From Saprospiraceae bacterium (GTDB taxonomy: Bacteria > Bacteroidota > Bacteroidia > Chitinophagales > Saprospiraceae): 64,000 nt of DNA. Below the pieces are notes generated by a model. It was not told where the DNA came from and did not search any database. It was given only the letters and a program-made list of their open reading frames with translations. A program made the position numbers and the translations under genes. The stretch lies in the NCBI GenBank assembly GCA_016715985.1, contig JADJXD010000001.1:1736001-1800000 (forward strand). The letters are read 5' to 3'. Within the stretch, counting starts at the first letter, position 1. Each line of letters starts with the position of its first letter. Positions 34,574-43,269 of the stretch are shown here, in pieces.

Positions 34574-35545
34574 TTATTGGCAATTATCTAAGTATTGACA
34601 AATATCTGCATCAGCCACGAAAGTAACTGGGGAACCAAATAATTTTTCAACACTTACTGGATAGACTAAAGTTATATTGTTGTATGCATTCGGTGATGAA
34701 TCAAGTGTATTTAAATATTCTTCTCTTGATTGAATCTGTACATTGTTACCATTTAAAGAAATGGTTACAGGATAGTTAATAAAGTATGTACAGTTGATTG
34801 GTCTTCCAGGGCCTTCACTAAAGAAGAATTGAATATGTGTTGGTTTGTTTTCACATGGTTCGTCCAGTTTCTTGTAAAATGCACATACGTCATTATCATT
34901 GTTTAGTACAATGTCCTGACCAAATTGTCTTACTGTTATAGGGTAGGTAAGTTCCGTATCTAATAATCTGCTTGGATTGCCTCCCACAGTAACAGCAGGT
35001 AAATATTCATCATCATTATTAATGACAACTAGGTTACCTTCTACAATTAAACTTACAGGATAATTTATTTTATAAACGTAACGGTTTATCGAAAAAATGT
35101 TTAATCCATTAAAGAATAATAAGACATGAGGTTCCAAATCCGAACATTCTGGTACAATAGTGGCACAATCTATTAATGCTATCGTTATGTCTTCAATGTC
35201 TTCTATAATTATTGTTTGATTGTTAACTATTGCATCAAAAGGGTAAGAGAAGTTCACAATACTATCTGCAAGCATGATGGCAGCATCTAGTTCTGCATCT
35301 GAATTAATCGTTATGGTGCTGCCAGACATCTGAACGAAATCAACTGGATAAGGTATTTCAACGCAATCTAAAAAGATAGATCCAGAAGAAGTCCTCAGCT
35401 GAGAAATCATAGGATTTATATCGATCGTATCAACTTGATATACCGTATCTTTTGGTATTATTTCGTCGATATTTTCTTTTTGGCATGATGAAAAAATTAT
35501 AACGATAAAAAGAGCTAATAAACTAATAGAATTTAAAATTTTCAT
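34574..35545 (-). CDS. Lipoprotein with repeated YPV beta motifs, unknown function
   Basis: 323 residues; lipoprotein signal with lipobox IIFSSC (Cys near 21). The body holds about three ~90-residue units, each with a Cys and two strand pairs of the type (I/T)xYPVxx...G...I.(I/V): IPYPVDFVQMSGSTITINS then FSYPFDAIVNNQTIII; INYPVSLIVEGNLVVIN then LTYPITVRQFGQDIVLN; INYPVTISLNGNNVQIQ then LVYPVSVEKLFGSPVTF. Paired cysteines near unit ends suggest disulfides. Similar lipoproteins are, from memory, frequent in Bacteroidota, with no known function. It is the first gene of the operon with the ECF sigma and anti-sigma-like genes. Confidence 0.75.
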   Translation of the reverse strand: MKILNSISLLALFIVIIFSSCQKENIDEIIPKDTVYQVDTIDINPMISQLRTSSGSIFLDCVEIPYPVDFVQMSGSTITINSDAELDAAIMLADSIVNFSYPFDAIVNNQTIIIEDIEDITIALIDCATIVPECSDLEPHVLLFFNGLNIFSINRYVYKINYPVSLIVEGNLVVINNDDEYLPAVTVGGNPSRLLDTELTYPITVRQFGQDIVLNNDNDVCAFYKKLDEPCENKPTHIQFFFSEGPGRPINCTYFINYPVTISLNGNNVQIQSREEYLNTLDSSPNAYNNITLVYPVSVEKLFGSPVTFVADADICQYLDNCQ

Positions 35546-35751
35546 TATAAATGTTTTATTTGGTGATAAAAAAAATTAAAATATTACCCGGGTTTCAATA
35601 ACAGTATGTAATTATTGATAAAATCGTTGCACCGGCTATATTATTTTTTTATTTTTCCTATGAAGATTATTCCGTAAATTGAGCTAAAAATTTGAAAATT
35701 TGATTCTGCTCCGGAAAGTAATTATTTTATAAAAATATGATGATTTTAAAC

Positions 35752-35910
35752 TCCGATCGTCGCAGTTCCTGCCTGATATATGGCAGATAAATGCAACTGC
35801 GATGTGTCACTTAAGCAACTTTCTTATAAATAACAAAAAGAAATAAATACGGCTTTTTTTCCTTATATACTTGGCTTCCACATCGTCGCAAATAAATTTG
35901 CTACCCCAAT
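35752..35910. repeat. Interspersed palindromic repeat, copy E
   Basis: cgatcgtcgcagttcctgcc, gataaatgcaactgcgatg, ataaatacggcttttt and the core cacatcgtcgcaaataaatttgctacccc (one change). Overlaps the 3' end of hicB and supplies its last ~30 codons. Confidence 0.8.
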
Positions 35911-36106
35911 AAAAAATGTTGCTATCATTCGGAATGGCTACTCCTCTCTCTCTCAATTCTTCTATGTATAATTCTATAGCTTCTTTTGCCATTGATATAG
36001 CTTCGTCCACATCTTCGCCATAGGTTATACAACCAGGCAATGCCGGAACAGAAACAGTATAACCGCCTTCAGTTTCTTTATGCAAGTGGATTTTATATGT
36101 GTACAT
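35807..36106 (-). CDS. hicB: HicB-like antitoxin, orphan, with repeat-derived C-terminus
   Basis: 99 residues. The first ~66 match the partial RNase-H-fold of short HicB antitoxins: YKIHLHKETEGGYTVSVPAL, PGCITYGEDVDEAISMAKEAIELY, then ERGVAIPND. The rest (FYWGSKFICDDVEAKYIRKK and onward) is encoded by interspersed repeat E, so the usual end is lost. No hicA mRNA-interferase gene lies beside it. The HicB part may still fold; a working toxin-antitoxin pair is not supported here. A truncated second copy exists at 23393-23509. Confidence 0.75.
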   Translation of the reverse strand: MYTYKIHLHKETEGGYTVSVPALPGCITYGEDVDEAISMAKEAIELYIEELRERGVAIPNDSNIFYWGSKFICDDVEAKYIRKKSRIYFFLLFIRKLLK

Positions 36107-36453
36107 GTTTAGGTGTAATTAAAATTTTTAAATTATGTTTTTTCATAGTTTCTATTGAGATAAACGATTTTGCAAAAAACAAAGATATAGTATTTTGGAT
36201 TATCTTTGGATTGATTGACTTAAGTGTTCAACAATAAAATAGTATTCTTTACAAAACCTAAATGGTACCAGGATTGACCTTCTTTCTGCGGAAAAACTAC
36301 CTCTCCGTTTGTTCCCCGACATTTGATTTAAGGTTTCAATTCATTCATAACTTTTAATCCCCATTCATAGTGCGCCTCGAAAGGCTTAACAACTAACCAT
36401 TGACGCAGCGTAATAAGTAACTGAATGCTGAAGGTTAAATTTTAAACATATTC

Positions 36454-37968
36454 TTAATGCACAACAACAAACTTAATCTTATCAATCAATTTTCCATATG
36501 AATAACTATTTGCAAAGTAATTACCCGCAGGCCAGTCAAATGTATCCACTATAGTTTGATGTCCACTGCTTCTTACTTGATAGGCATCTATCAGCAGTCC
36601 ATTTTCATTATATATCATGATATCTATCGGAGTACTGAATTCATGTGAAATAACTACATAATCAGCAGATGGATTGGGATAAAGCTGAAGCACTTTTTGC
36701 TGTCCCAATGTAATGTCAGTAGTACTAGATGTATCTGGCATATAGTTGCCATGAGCGTCGGTCTTAAGGATGATGGATCTAAATCCTGGTGGATCTGAAA
36801 TCATATCAGATGATGCTGAAGCATTTAGGCTCTCACCTACGCTAAAGTAACCACCATCACTAGTAGCTACTACATCCCACAACAAACAATATACTCTATT
36901 GGCCCCATCTCTAAAACTATATGTCTTCGACCAAACAGGATTACCATCTACATCTATTTTGGCCAATGCAGCATCCGATAGCTCTTGCGATTCGCTCTCA
37001 TTGCCTATGTACCTGGCACCTGCCAGTATATATCCATCCTTGTTGTGCGATTCAATTATACTTTGCCAACTGCCCCACCCGAAATAATTGTGCACATTTT
37101 CCAATGCACTATTCACTTTCCAAATGAGATTGCCTTCTTTGTCAAATTTGGCTATTTGTGGTACTTTATAATTCTTTTGGCCTACAGGTACTCTATTATG
37201 TCCTGTAACAAGCAAATGACCTCTACTATCTAGTATAAAACCCTTTGATTCAGACAATGTAGTCATTTTGCCAATATCCTTTCCAGAAAAAATTTTATTT
37301 AAATTTTCATCAAAACACATAATGTACACCATGTCATTTGTGGGGTAATCATTTGTAAAATCAAAACAGGCTAAATATATTTTACCATCAGGAGCAACTA
37401 TGGGATAAGAACAGCCAGATAGAGTTGTAGTATCTATATCTCTATATACATGTGTGATCGTATCATTCACCCTAATGATTTTAAAATCACCATCACCATT
37501 GGCATCTTGCCCAGTCCTACCAGGAATAATAAAATCTCCATCTTTTAAAATTATAAAACTTGATGCAATAAAATTATTGTCTCTCCTATTTATTTTTTTA
37601 ATTACCCAAATTGAATCTTTTATAAAATTATAATGACAAATTAAAGTTTCTCTGAATTTTCCCAATATAAATATACCATTGGAGTCAAGGACCATTTTAT
37701 TATAGAGACTGATTTCAATTGTATCTACTATTTCAGTTCCCAATAGTGTAATTAAACCATTAGCATCTAGCTTGGAAAAATGAACTGTCCAATATCCTAA
37801 ATTTTTATCGAAATATGCTCCTGAAAAATAGTATTCATTATTATATTCTATACATTGGAAACTAGCATTGCTTTCTATCGGGTCAAGACCATAAGAAAGT
37901 TTAAACCCTGATTGGCCATTTGTAAAAATATAATTACCAAGTATAAAAACTAAAAGCAAATACTTCAT
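36454..37968 (-). CDS. Secreted protein with T9SS type A sorting domain
   Basis: 504 residues. Signal peptide MKYLLLVFILGNYIFTNGQ; a middle region of repeated strand units ending in phrases like LDANGLITLLG, FDKEGNLIWKVN, VDGNPVWSKTY and TDAHGNYMPD, typical of Bacteroidota beta-propeller-like surface proteins; then the C-terminal Por-secretion domain LQLYPNPSADYVVISHEF with NENGLLIDAYQVRSSG and IKFVVVH. It should be exported by the Sec system and the type IX system and anchored or released at the surface. No enzymatic motif seen. It lies between duplication copy 2 and repeat F. Confidence 0.88.
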   Translation of the reverse strand: MKYLLLVFILGNYIFTNGQSGFKLSYGLDPIESNASFQCIEYNNEYYFSGAYFDKNLGYWTVHFSKLDANGLITLLGTEIVDTIEISLYNKMVLDSNGIFILGKFRETLICHYNFIKDSIWVIKKINRRDNNFIASSFIILKDGDFIIPGRTGQDANGDGDFKIIRVNDTITHVYRDIDTTTLSGCSYPIVAPDGKIYLACFDFTNDYPTNDMVYIMCFDENLNKIFSGKDIGKMTTLSESKGFILDSRGHLLVTGHNRVPVGQKNYKVPQIAKFDKEGNLIWKVNSALENVHNYFGWGSWQSIIESHNKDGYILAGARYIGNESESQELSDAALAKIDVDGNPVWSKTYSFRDGANRVYCLLWDVVATSDGGYFSVGESLNASASSDMISDPPGFRSIILKTDAHGNYMPDTSSTTDITLGQQKVLQLYPNPSADYVVISHEFSTPIDIMIYNENGLLIDAYQVRSSGHQTIVDTFDWPAGNYFANSYSYGKLIDKIKFVVVH

Positions 37969-37997
37969 CTTTTTTTATTTTATAATGATCAGCTTAT

Positions 37998-38145
37998 CCC
38001 CTGCTGGCAAGTTTCAGTCTGTTAAAAACCTGATAAATGTAACTTGTGCCTTGCACACAACTCTAAATAATTGAAAGGTAATAAATACGGCTTTTATCCC
38101 TATTTTATTGACAACTACCTCGTCACAAATAAATTTGCAACACCA
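37998..38145. repeat. Interspersed palindromic repeat, copy F (most diverged)
   Basis: cccctgctggcaagtttcag, taaataattgaaaggtaataaatacgg and the diverged core ctacctcgtcacaaataaatttgcaacacc. It marks the right edge of the repeat-bearing island; no copy was seen beyond it. Confidence 0.7.
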
Positions 38146-38157
38146 TTAAATGATCCC

Positions 38158-40221
38158 TTACTTCGCCATCTGAAAATACTTTTGGGCTTCACTTTCATAT
38201 CCCTGCGCCTGTTTGATCTGGCCGACTATCTGGTACATAGGCTTAAAATCACGTTTTTGATACAGGCAGAGCTCCGCATTTTTAATAGCCAGAAAATAAT
38301 CTTTTTTTTCTAAGTATATATAGGACAGGAAATAATAAGCCAGATAAAAATTTGGTTTTTCTTTAATGATCAGGTTGTAGGTATCGATTGCTTTTTCATA
38401 GTTTTTGTTGCTGATGTGAACCCTTCCGATCATATCCAATGCCACTGAAAAATTTTTAAAATATTTTAAAGACTCATTTGCATAATACCAACAGGAATCA
38501 AATGCATTGATGCCTATATAACTATTTGCCAGAGCTGCCAATACTGCACAATCAGTAGGGTCCTTTGAAAGGTAAGACTTATAATATCGGATACTTTCTG
38601 AAAATTGATTTTGCATAAATGTTTCATTTCCTTTAAGATCATCTTTGGATGGTCTTTTGATCACCGCACAGATAGGTTGCCCATCGATATTGATCGTATG
38701 TATCGTGCCTGCAGGGGGCCAGTATTTGTTTTGTAGCTGGTATGGATGCATGTGAGCGTTGATACATACATAATAATCCCAGTCTTTGGCATACCTGTAA
38801 TAATATAATGCATAAGTGCTCTTAATGTTCGGTTCGTCCCGCAGATAATAACTGTAGTCACCGTGATTGGAAGCTGTGAGAATGGTGTCTGCAGGATCAG
38901 GATGATTTTTTTTAATATAATCCCTAAGCCACAAAGTAGCTTCTTTGGTAGAATGATAATAGTAATCCATTTCATACTTTCCATATGCTTTGCTCACTCC
39001 ACCGAGAGCTTCATTAAAATAAATATAAGCATACGGATGATTCACAATGATATGTCTGATCGGGTGCGCCAATGTTAGTGCAATAATTGGATAAATTAAC
39101 CATTTTGTCGGGACATACTTTTCTATAAAACGTTCATAAAAAGAAACTATGCCCAATGCGCTGAGTATGACCATCGGAGGATACACAAAAAGCACTTGCC
39201 GCCAACCGCCATAGACATTTGAATTTTTATAAACGATGTATAACAACGGAAAAACCACCGCAAATAACAATAAATAATGGATCATATTCTTCCGCCAGGT
39301 AACATCCAAAAACTGTCTGAAAAGAAAAAACAGAAATCCCAACAGAATAATCACCGGAGTCGTAATGAGAATATAAGTGGTCAAATAACTTTGCGGTAAA
39401 GTGGACGAATCCATGTAGTTACCTCCAAACAACTGACTGATTCCCAGACCTACTTTTTCAAAACCTGCCAATGCTTCAAATGGATTTTTTAATGGACTTA
39501 CCAAGCCGAATGGCCAGAGCAGAAGCCCGAGAAAATAACTTACCACCACCACAAAAAGTGAAGTTAAAATCTGCTTTTTGTAAAAAAATAAATTTCTAAT
39601 TCCTTTTCCTGTTAATATATGTAAAAATATAAAAAGACCCAGATATCCATACAGCATAATACCACCTATCCTTATACTGCTGGTATAAGCAATGGACATA
39701 ATCAGAAGGATGATCGTTTTTTTGTCATTTCTTTCAAAATCCAAGAACCACTTTGACATAAAATAAATGGACATCAGGTATCCCAAAGCAAAGGGAATGT
39801 CTTTGGGATTGTTGAATGAATGACCTAATAATCGCGGGCTGCAAAGTGCCAAAATCATGGCGACAATCCCGACAGTATCGTTTTTGATAAGTCGTCCGAA
39901 TAATCCAATAAATAAGATAATCAACCCACCGATCAATCCATTCATAAGGTGTCTGAACTGATACTGATCTTTGATCTGAAAGGTTTGCACCACAAACTGG
40001 CAAAAAGTATCAAAGGAAGATCCGTAATACTGAAACTGATCCAGGCCTCGGGGCTTTAAAGCAGTTGTATCTTCTCCCCCTGTCTGATAGAATTTCAGAA
40101 TATTATTGCCGATAGTCACTTGTGTGGCTTCATCTCCGGAAGAGGATGTATTGGCTGCCATTGCCATTATCAGAATTGTGATAACAGCAGCGATGATTCC
40201 TATTGTTTTAGTTTGACTCAT
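38158..40221 (-). CDS. GT39-like membrane glycosyltransferase fused to a TPR tail
   Basis: 687 residues. About eleven membrane segments fill residues 7-430, in the layout of polyisoprenyl-phosphate-sugar transferases (PMT/ArnT class), with an early periplasmic Asp-containing loop (GLDQFQYYGSSFDTF). After a soluble domain (about 440-530, DYYVCINAHMHPYQ) come TPR repeats (about 535-685; CAVLAALANSYIGI, FSVALDMIGRVHISNKNYEK, KPNFYLAYYFLSYIYLEKKD). It probably transfers a sugar from a lipid carrier to a periplasmic acceptor. The start overlaps the end of the upstream GT2 gene by 14 bases, which could supply the lipid-linked sugar. Confidence 0.78.
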   Translation of the reverse strand: MSQTKTIGIIAAVITILIMAMAANTSSSGDEATQVTIGNNILKFYQTGGEDTTALKPRGLDQFQYYGSSFDTFCQFVVQTFQIKDQYQFRHLMNGLIGGLIILFIGLFGRLIKNDTVGIVAMILALCSPRLLGHSFNNPKDIPFALGYLMSIYFMSKWFLDFERNDKKTIILLIMSIAYTSSIRIGGIMLYGYLGLFIFLHILTGKGIRNLFFYKKQILTSLFVVVVSYFLGLLLWPFGLVSPLKNPFEALAGFEKVGLGISQLFGGNYMDSSTLPQSYLTTYILITTPVIILLGFLFFLFRQFLDVTWRKNMIHYLLLFAVVFPLLYIVYKNSNVYGGWRQVLFVYPPMVILSALGIVSFYERFIEKYVPTKWLIYPIIALTLAHPIRHIIVNHPYAYIYFNEALGGVSKAYGKYEMDYYYHSTKEATLWLRDYIKKNHPDPADTILTASNHGDYSYYLRDEPNIKSTYALYYYRYAKDWDYYVCINAHMHPYQLQNKYWPPAGTIHTINIDGQPICAVIKRPSKDDLKGNETFMQNQFSESIRYYKSYLSKDPTDCAVLAALANSYIGINAFDSCWYYANESLKYFKNFSVALDMIGRVHISNKNYEKAIDTYNLIIKEKPNFYLAYYFLSYIYLEKKDYFLAIKNAELCLYQKRDFKPMYQIVGQIKQAQGYESEAQKYFQMAK

Positions 40222-41164
40222 TTTTGTAAGTTTCGATGGATTTGTAAGTATAAGATGGATTGATCTGGACTTCTTTCAGCAGCACCTCCAGATATTTGGA
40301 AATGACCGCCAAAATGCCGAAAATACCTGAAAAACTAACTGATAAAAACAGCATGGTTGTGGTCCATCCCGCTGCAATATTCCCTTTTAATACAAAAAAA
40401 CTAACCAATGCATATATCCCTGTCAGAACAGAAAGCAGAAAAAAGCCGACAGAAAGTATCAGACTGATCTGAGTGCCGATACTGGAGTAATAAACCATGA
40501 CATTTCCTGCTAATGAAAACTTTTCGGATAAGGAGAAATCTTTTTTAAAGGCAAGCGATTGGTCGGGTTGGTAATAAATAATTTTCGTTTTTAGTCCCGA
40601 ATAGTGATAATTGATTTTTCTGTAACGGAATGCTTCTTTGGACTTAGCTGCCTGATTGATCATTCTTCTGGTCACTACCCTGAAAGATTCAGTCGTCAGA
40701 AGGATGTTGTTTGAAAATCGGTTTAATATTTTATAAAACAATTTTGAAAATGAAAATTCCTGTATTTTTGGTACTGCAGTCACTGCATCATAGCCATTTA
40801 TACATTCAGCATACACCTCCTGAACAAGAGACAAATCATAATCCATCCGTATGGTGTCAAATTCAAATATAATATCACCGAGACTTAATTCTATTCCTGC
40901 CCGCATGGCATCCTCCAGATTGTGTGGCCAGGATAAATGGATTATGTTTAGAGCACCTTTTAATCCGGTTTTGATGTCTTTTCCTGAAGCAGAAGCTAAA
41001 TCTGTTTTTCCGGAATTATTGACAATGATGTATTCATAATTTTCAAAAACATTGGCAAAATATTTTTCTGATTTCACTAAAAAAGAGTCCAAAACTTCAA
41101 CATTCTCGCGAACATGAATAATAATGGAGATGAATTTTTTATCTTTATTAAGTTTGTCGTTCAT
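40208..41164 (-). CDS. GT2 glycosyltransferase with C-terminal membrane segments (GtrB/DPM-like)
   Basis: 318 residues. GT-A domain (about 10-210) with SIIIHVRENVEVLDSFL and a DxD-like acidic site in IIFEFDTIRMDYDL, then two membrane helices (about 235-257 and 268-292). This is the plan of polyprenyl-phosphate-sugar synthases, though the nucleotide-binding N-terminus is diverged (no usual PxYNE). It overlaps the GT39-TPR gene by 14 bases, so the pair probably makes and uses a lipid-linked sugar. Confidence 0.8.
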   Translation of the reverse strand: MNDKLNKDKKFISIIIHVRENVEVLDSFLVKSEKYFANVFENYEYIIVNNSGKTDLASASGKDIKTGLKGALNIIHLSWPHNLEDAMRAGIELSLGDIIFEFDTIRMDYDLSLVQEVYAECINGYDAVTAVPKIQEFSFSKLFYKILNRFSNNILLTTESFRVVTRRMINQAAKSKEAFRYRKINYHYSGLKTKIIYYQPDQSLAFKKDFSLSEKFSLAGNVMVYYSSIGTQISLILSVGFFLLSVLTGIYALVSFFVLKGNIAAGWTTTMLFLSVSFSGIFGILAVISKYLEVLLKEVQINPSYTYKSIETYKNESN

Positions 41165-41278
41165 TTTGTTTTGTTTAGAAAATTCCGGTATATAGGATAA
41201 TGCAAAACTGATTTTAAATTGAGTCTATAACTATATTACGTCGCTTTGTTCATTCAAGAACCCTTTAAAAAATTGATT

Positions 41279-41322
41279 AAATGCATCCCGCAACCCTCAT
41301 TCCCTAAAGGGACGACCTCCCC
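41279..41322. repeat. Small intergenic palindromic element, inverted relative to 58009-58080
   Basis: atgcatcccgcaaccctcattccctaaagggacgacctcccc; the words catccc, ctcattccctaaaggga and cgac recur in reverse complement near 58018-58078. Lies in the 208-base gap between the GT2 and FAD-oxidoreductase genes. Short, probably a mobile or scattered palindrome family. Confidence 0.5.
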
Positions 41323-41372
41323 ACATTAAAACTTTTTGCAACAAAAAATGTGCAATCTGTTATACACTCTCT

Positions 41373-42488
41373 TTAAATCACTAAATCGTCCAGATCATAA
41401 ATGGTATTTATTTTACCAGATAAAACCGTATAAAAGTATGGCTTTTCACTGAATTTCCTAATGACAGTTGGTCTTGAATCATCTATTTCTGATGAATTCA
41501 TTAAAGCCTTTACAGAAAACAACGATTTGTGATATTTTATATCTATGTCATCACGGAGAAATTTTTTCGATAACTGATTCATATAATGCCAGTTTGTTTT
41601 GGGCTTTTTAGGACAGAAATTACAATTCTTAAGTTGGTTTGCATTACAATCCGTACCTTCCTGACAACTGAAATCCGGCAATAAGTTTTCAGAAACTTTA
41701 TGTGGTGTATATTGAACTGCCGAAAGAGAATGAAGTCCTGTTTTCCCAAAAGGAATCAGAGAAAAAAACGGTCCATCCATGACAGTGATTCCGACATTTT
41801 TCATTTGTGCTGACACTTCGCACAAAATGATTTCACACAGTTCATACCGCAGATTCAATAATGGGAAGCCGGCCAGATTCAAAATTTGATTGGTGCTGCC
41901 ATAAGTTGCATTGAGAATAAATCCGCTTTCAATTTCTTCACCCGTTGACAGTTCAATGACGTATGCAGAATCATTTTTTCGGATAGCAGTTGTTTTTGCC
42001 TGATAAATAATACTGCAATTTGGATATTTACTCAATTCACCGATGAGATAATTTTTTAGCAATTGCCCGTCAAAACTGTATTCTGTCGTTTCGAAAGCAC
42101 CATCACAAAGACCTTCTTTTAAATATCCAGAAACGTCCGTTTCTGCACACGAAATATGGACTGCATCACAGAATTTACTGAACTGACTTTTGTTTACCCA
42201 CGAAAAAGAATTAGATGTTGCGTATATATTTTTGAACTCCTTTTGCACGCAAAAGCCAAAATCTTCTACGAATCTTTCAAAATAAGAGGCAGATTTGATG
42301 GCGGTAGCATAACTTCTCGGATAATGATATCCGTTATGAATTCTTGCCTGATTGATGTAGGATGCTCTCGAAAAAGCTTCATTGTCATATTCCAGAACAA
42401 TAACATTTTTATTCTTTTCGGCGCATTTCAAAGCGAAATACAATCCAAAAATACCTGCCCCGAATATGACATTATCTGCAAAAATCAT
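41373..42488 (-). CDS. FAD-dependent oxidoreductase (DAO family) with a cysteine cluster
   Basis: 371 residues. N-terminal Rossmann FAD motif VIFGAGIFGLYFALKCAEKN (GxGxxG), then DAO-type substrate domain (RIHNGYHYPRSYATA, GFILNATYGSTN, ILCEVSAQ) and a distinctive insert with five cysteines, CQEGTDCNANQLKNCNFC (near 286-303), followed by PKKPKTNWHYM, perhaps a metal or Fe-S site. No signal peptide. It lies 52 bases after a GT2 gene and before another, so it may oxidise a sugar or lipid intermediate of a surface glycan; this is inference. Confidence 0.78.
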   Translation of the reverse strand: MIFADNVIFGAGIFGLYFALKCAEKNKNVIVLEYDNEAFSRASYINQARIHNGYHYPRSYATAIKSASYFERFVEDFGFCVQKEFKNIYATSNSFSWVNKSQFSKFCDAVHISCAETDVSGYLKEGLCDGAFETTEYSFDGQLLKNYLIGELSKYPNCSIIYQAKTTAIRKNDSAYVIELSTGEEIESGFILNATYGSTNQILNLAGFPLLNLRYELCEIILCEVSAQMKNVGITVMDGPFFSLIPFGKTGLHSLSAVQYTPHKVSENLLPDFSCQEGTDCNANQLKNCNFCPKKPKTNWHYMNQLSKKFLRDDIDIKYHKSLFSVKALMNSSEIDDSRPTVIRKFSEKPYFYTVLSGKINTIYDLDDLVI

Positions 42489-42540
42489 GTGCTGATATTT
42501 TCTAAAATTCCTGTTTCAGGACACAATTTCACACTTCTGT

Positions 42541-43269
42541 TCATTTATTTATGAGAAAAGCTCTTTTTTCTTTTCTCAGGCGGAAAATTTCACGGATATA
42601 CTGCAGACTCAATCTCGGAATATTAACTTTGGAATTACTATCGTCCGTCCATTGGACAGGAATTTCTTTTAATTCTAACCCCATCCAAAGTCCTTTTACC
42701 AATACTTCTGTAGAAAAAAACCAGTTGTCCGTATCGATTCCGGTATTAATTATTTTTTTTATAATGTCATTTTTAAAAAACTTAAAACCACACATCCCAT
42801 CACTCAGTCTGACACCCAAAAGTATCTGAACCAAGCGATTAAAAATACGGGAAGTAATTTCTCTTACAAGTGTACGGTTTTTGACTACTGAACCTGTTAA
42901 TAATCTGGATCCGTTTATCATGTCCGTTTTTCCTTCCTGCATCAAATCAAATACTTCCCGAAGATGTTTTAAGTCTGTAGCCAGGTCCAGATCCATGTAT
43001 CCGACTATCTCTGCATTTGACTGAAGCCAGGATGTCCGCAGAGCAAGACCTACGCCCTTTTTTGAAAGTTTGATATATTTTATTTCAGGATTTTTCGCTG
43101 TCAGTTGGGCAGCAATTTCTTCAGTCCGGTCTGTGGATCCGTTATCAGCGATGATGATAGAACAGTTGCTTGTGATTTCATTTTTTATATAATTTAAAGC
43201 TATTGATACATTTTCTTTCAGGGTTTCTTCTTCGTTCAGTACCGGGATGGTGACTTCAAATTTGGTCAT
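42541..43269 (-). CDS. GT2 glycosyltransferase (dolichyl-phosphate glucosyltransferase-like)
   Basis: 242 residues, soluble. Clear GT2 motifs: FEVTIPVLNEEETL, IIADNGSTDRTEEIA, the metal-binding DLDLATD (near 95) and GMCGFKFFKNDIIKKI, as in ALG5/DPM1 enzymes that load a sugar from a nucleotide onto polyprenyl phosphate. First gene of the minus-strand sugar locus (43269 to 38158). Family confident; sugar unknown. Confidence 0.9.
   Translation of the reverse strand: MTKFEVTIPVLNEEETLKENVSIALNYIKNEITSNCSIIIADNGSTDRTEEIAAQLTAKNPEIKYIKLSKKGVGLALRTSWLQSNAEIVGYMDLDLATDLKHLREVFDLMQEGKTDMINGSRLLTGSVVKNRTLVREITSRIFNRLVQILLGVRLSDGMCGFKFFKNDIIKKIINTGIDTDNWFFSTEVLVKGLWMGLELKEIPVQWTDDSNSKVNIPRLSLQYIREIFRLRKEKRAFLINK

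Larger units (their letters stand above)
35752..36374. repeat. Segmental duplication, copy 2 (pairs with 23036-23683)
   Basis: Contains repeat copy E at its left end, the complete hicB, its upstream region and the tail aacaataaaatagtattctt to caattcattcataactttta found also at 23520-23680. About 12.1 kb separate the two copies in the same orientation, so recombination between them could delete or circularise the toxin/IS segment. Confidence 0.8.
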
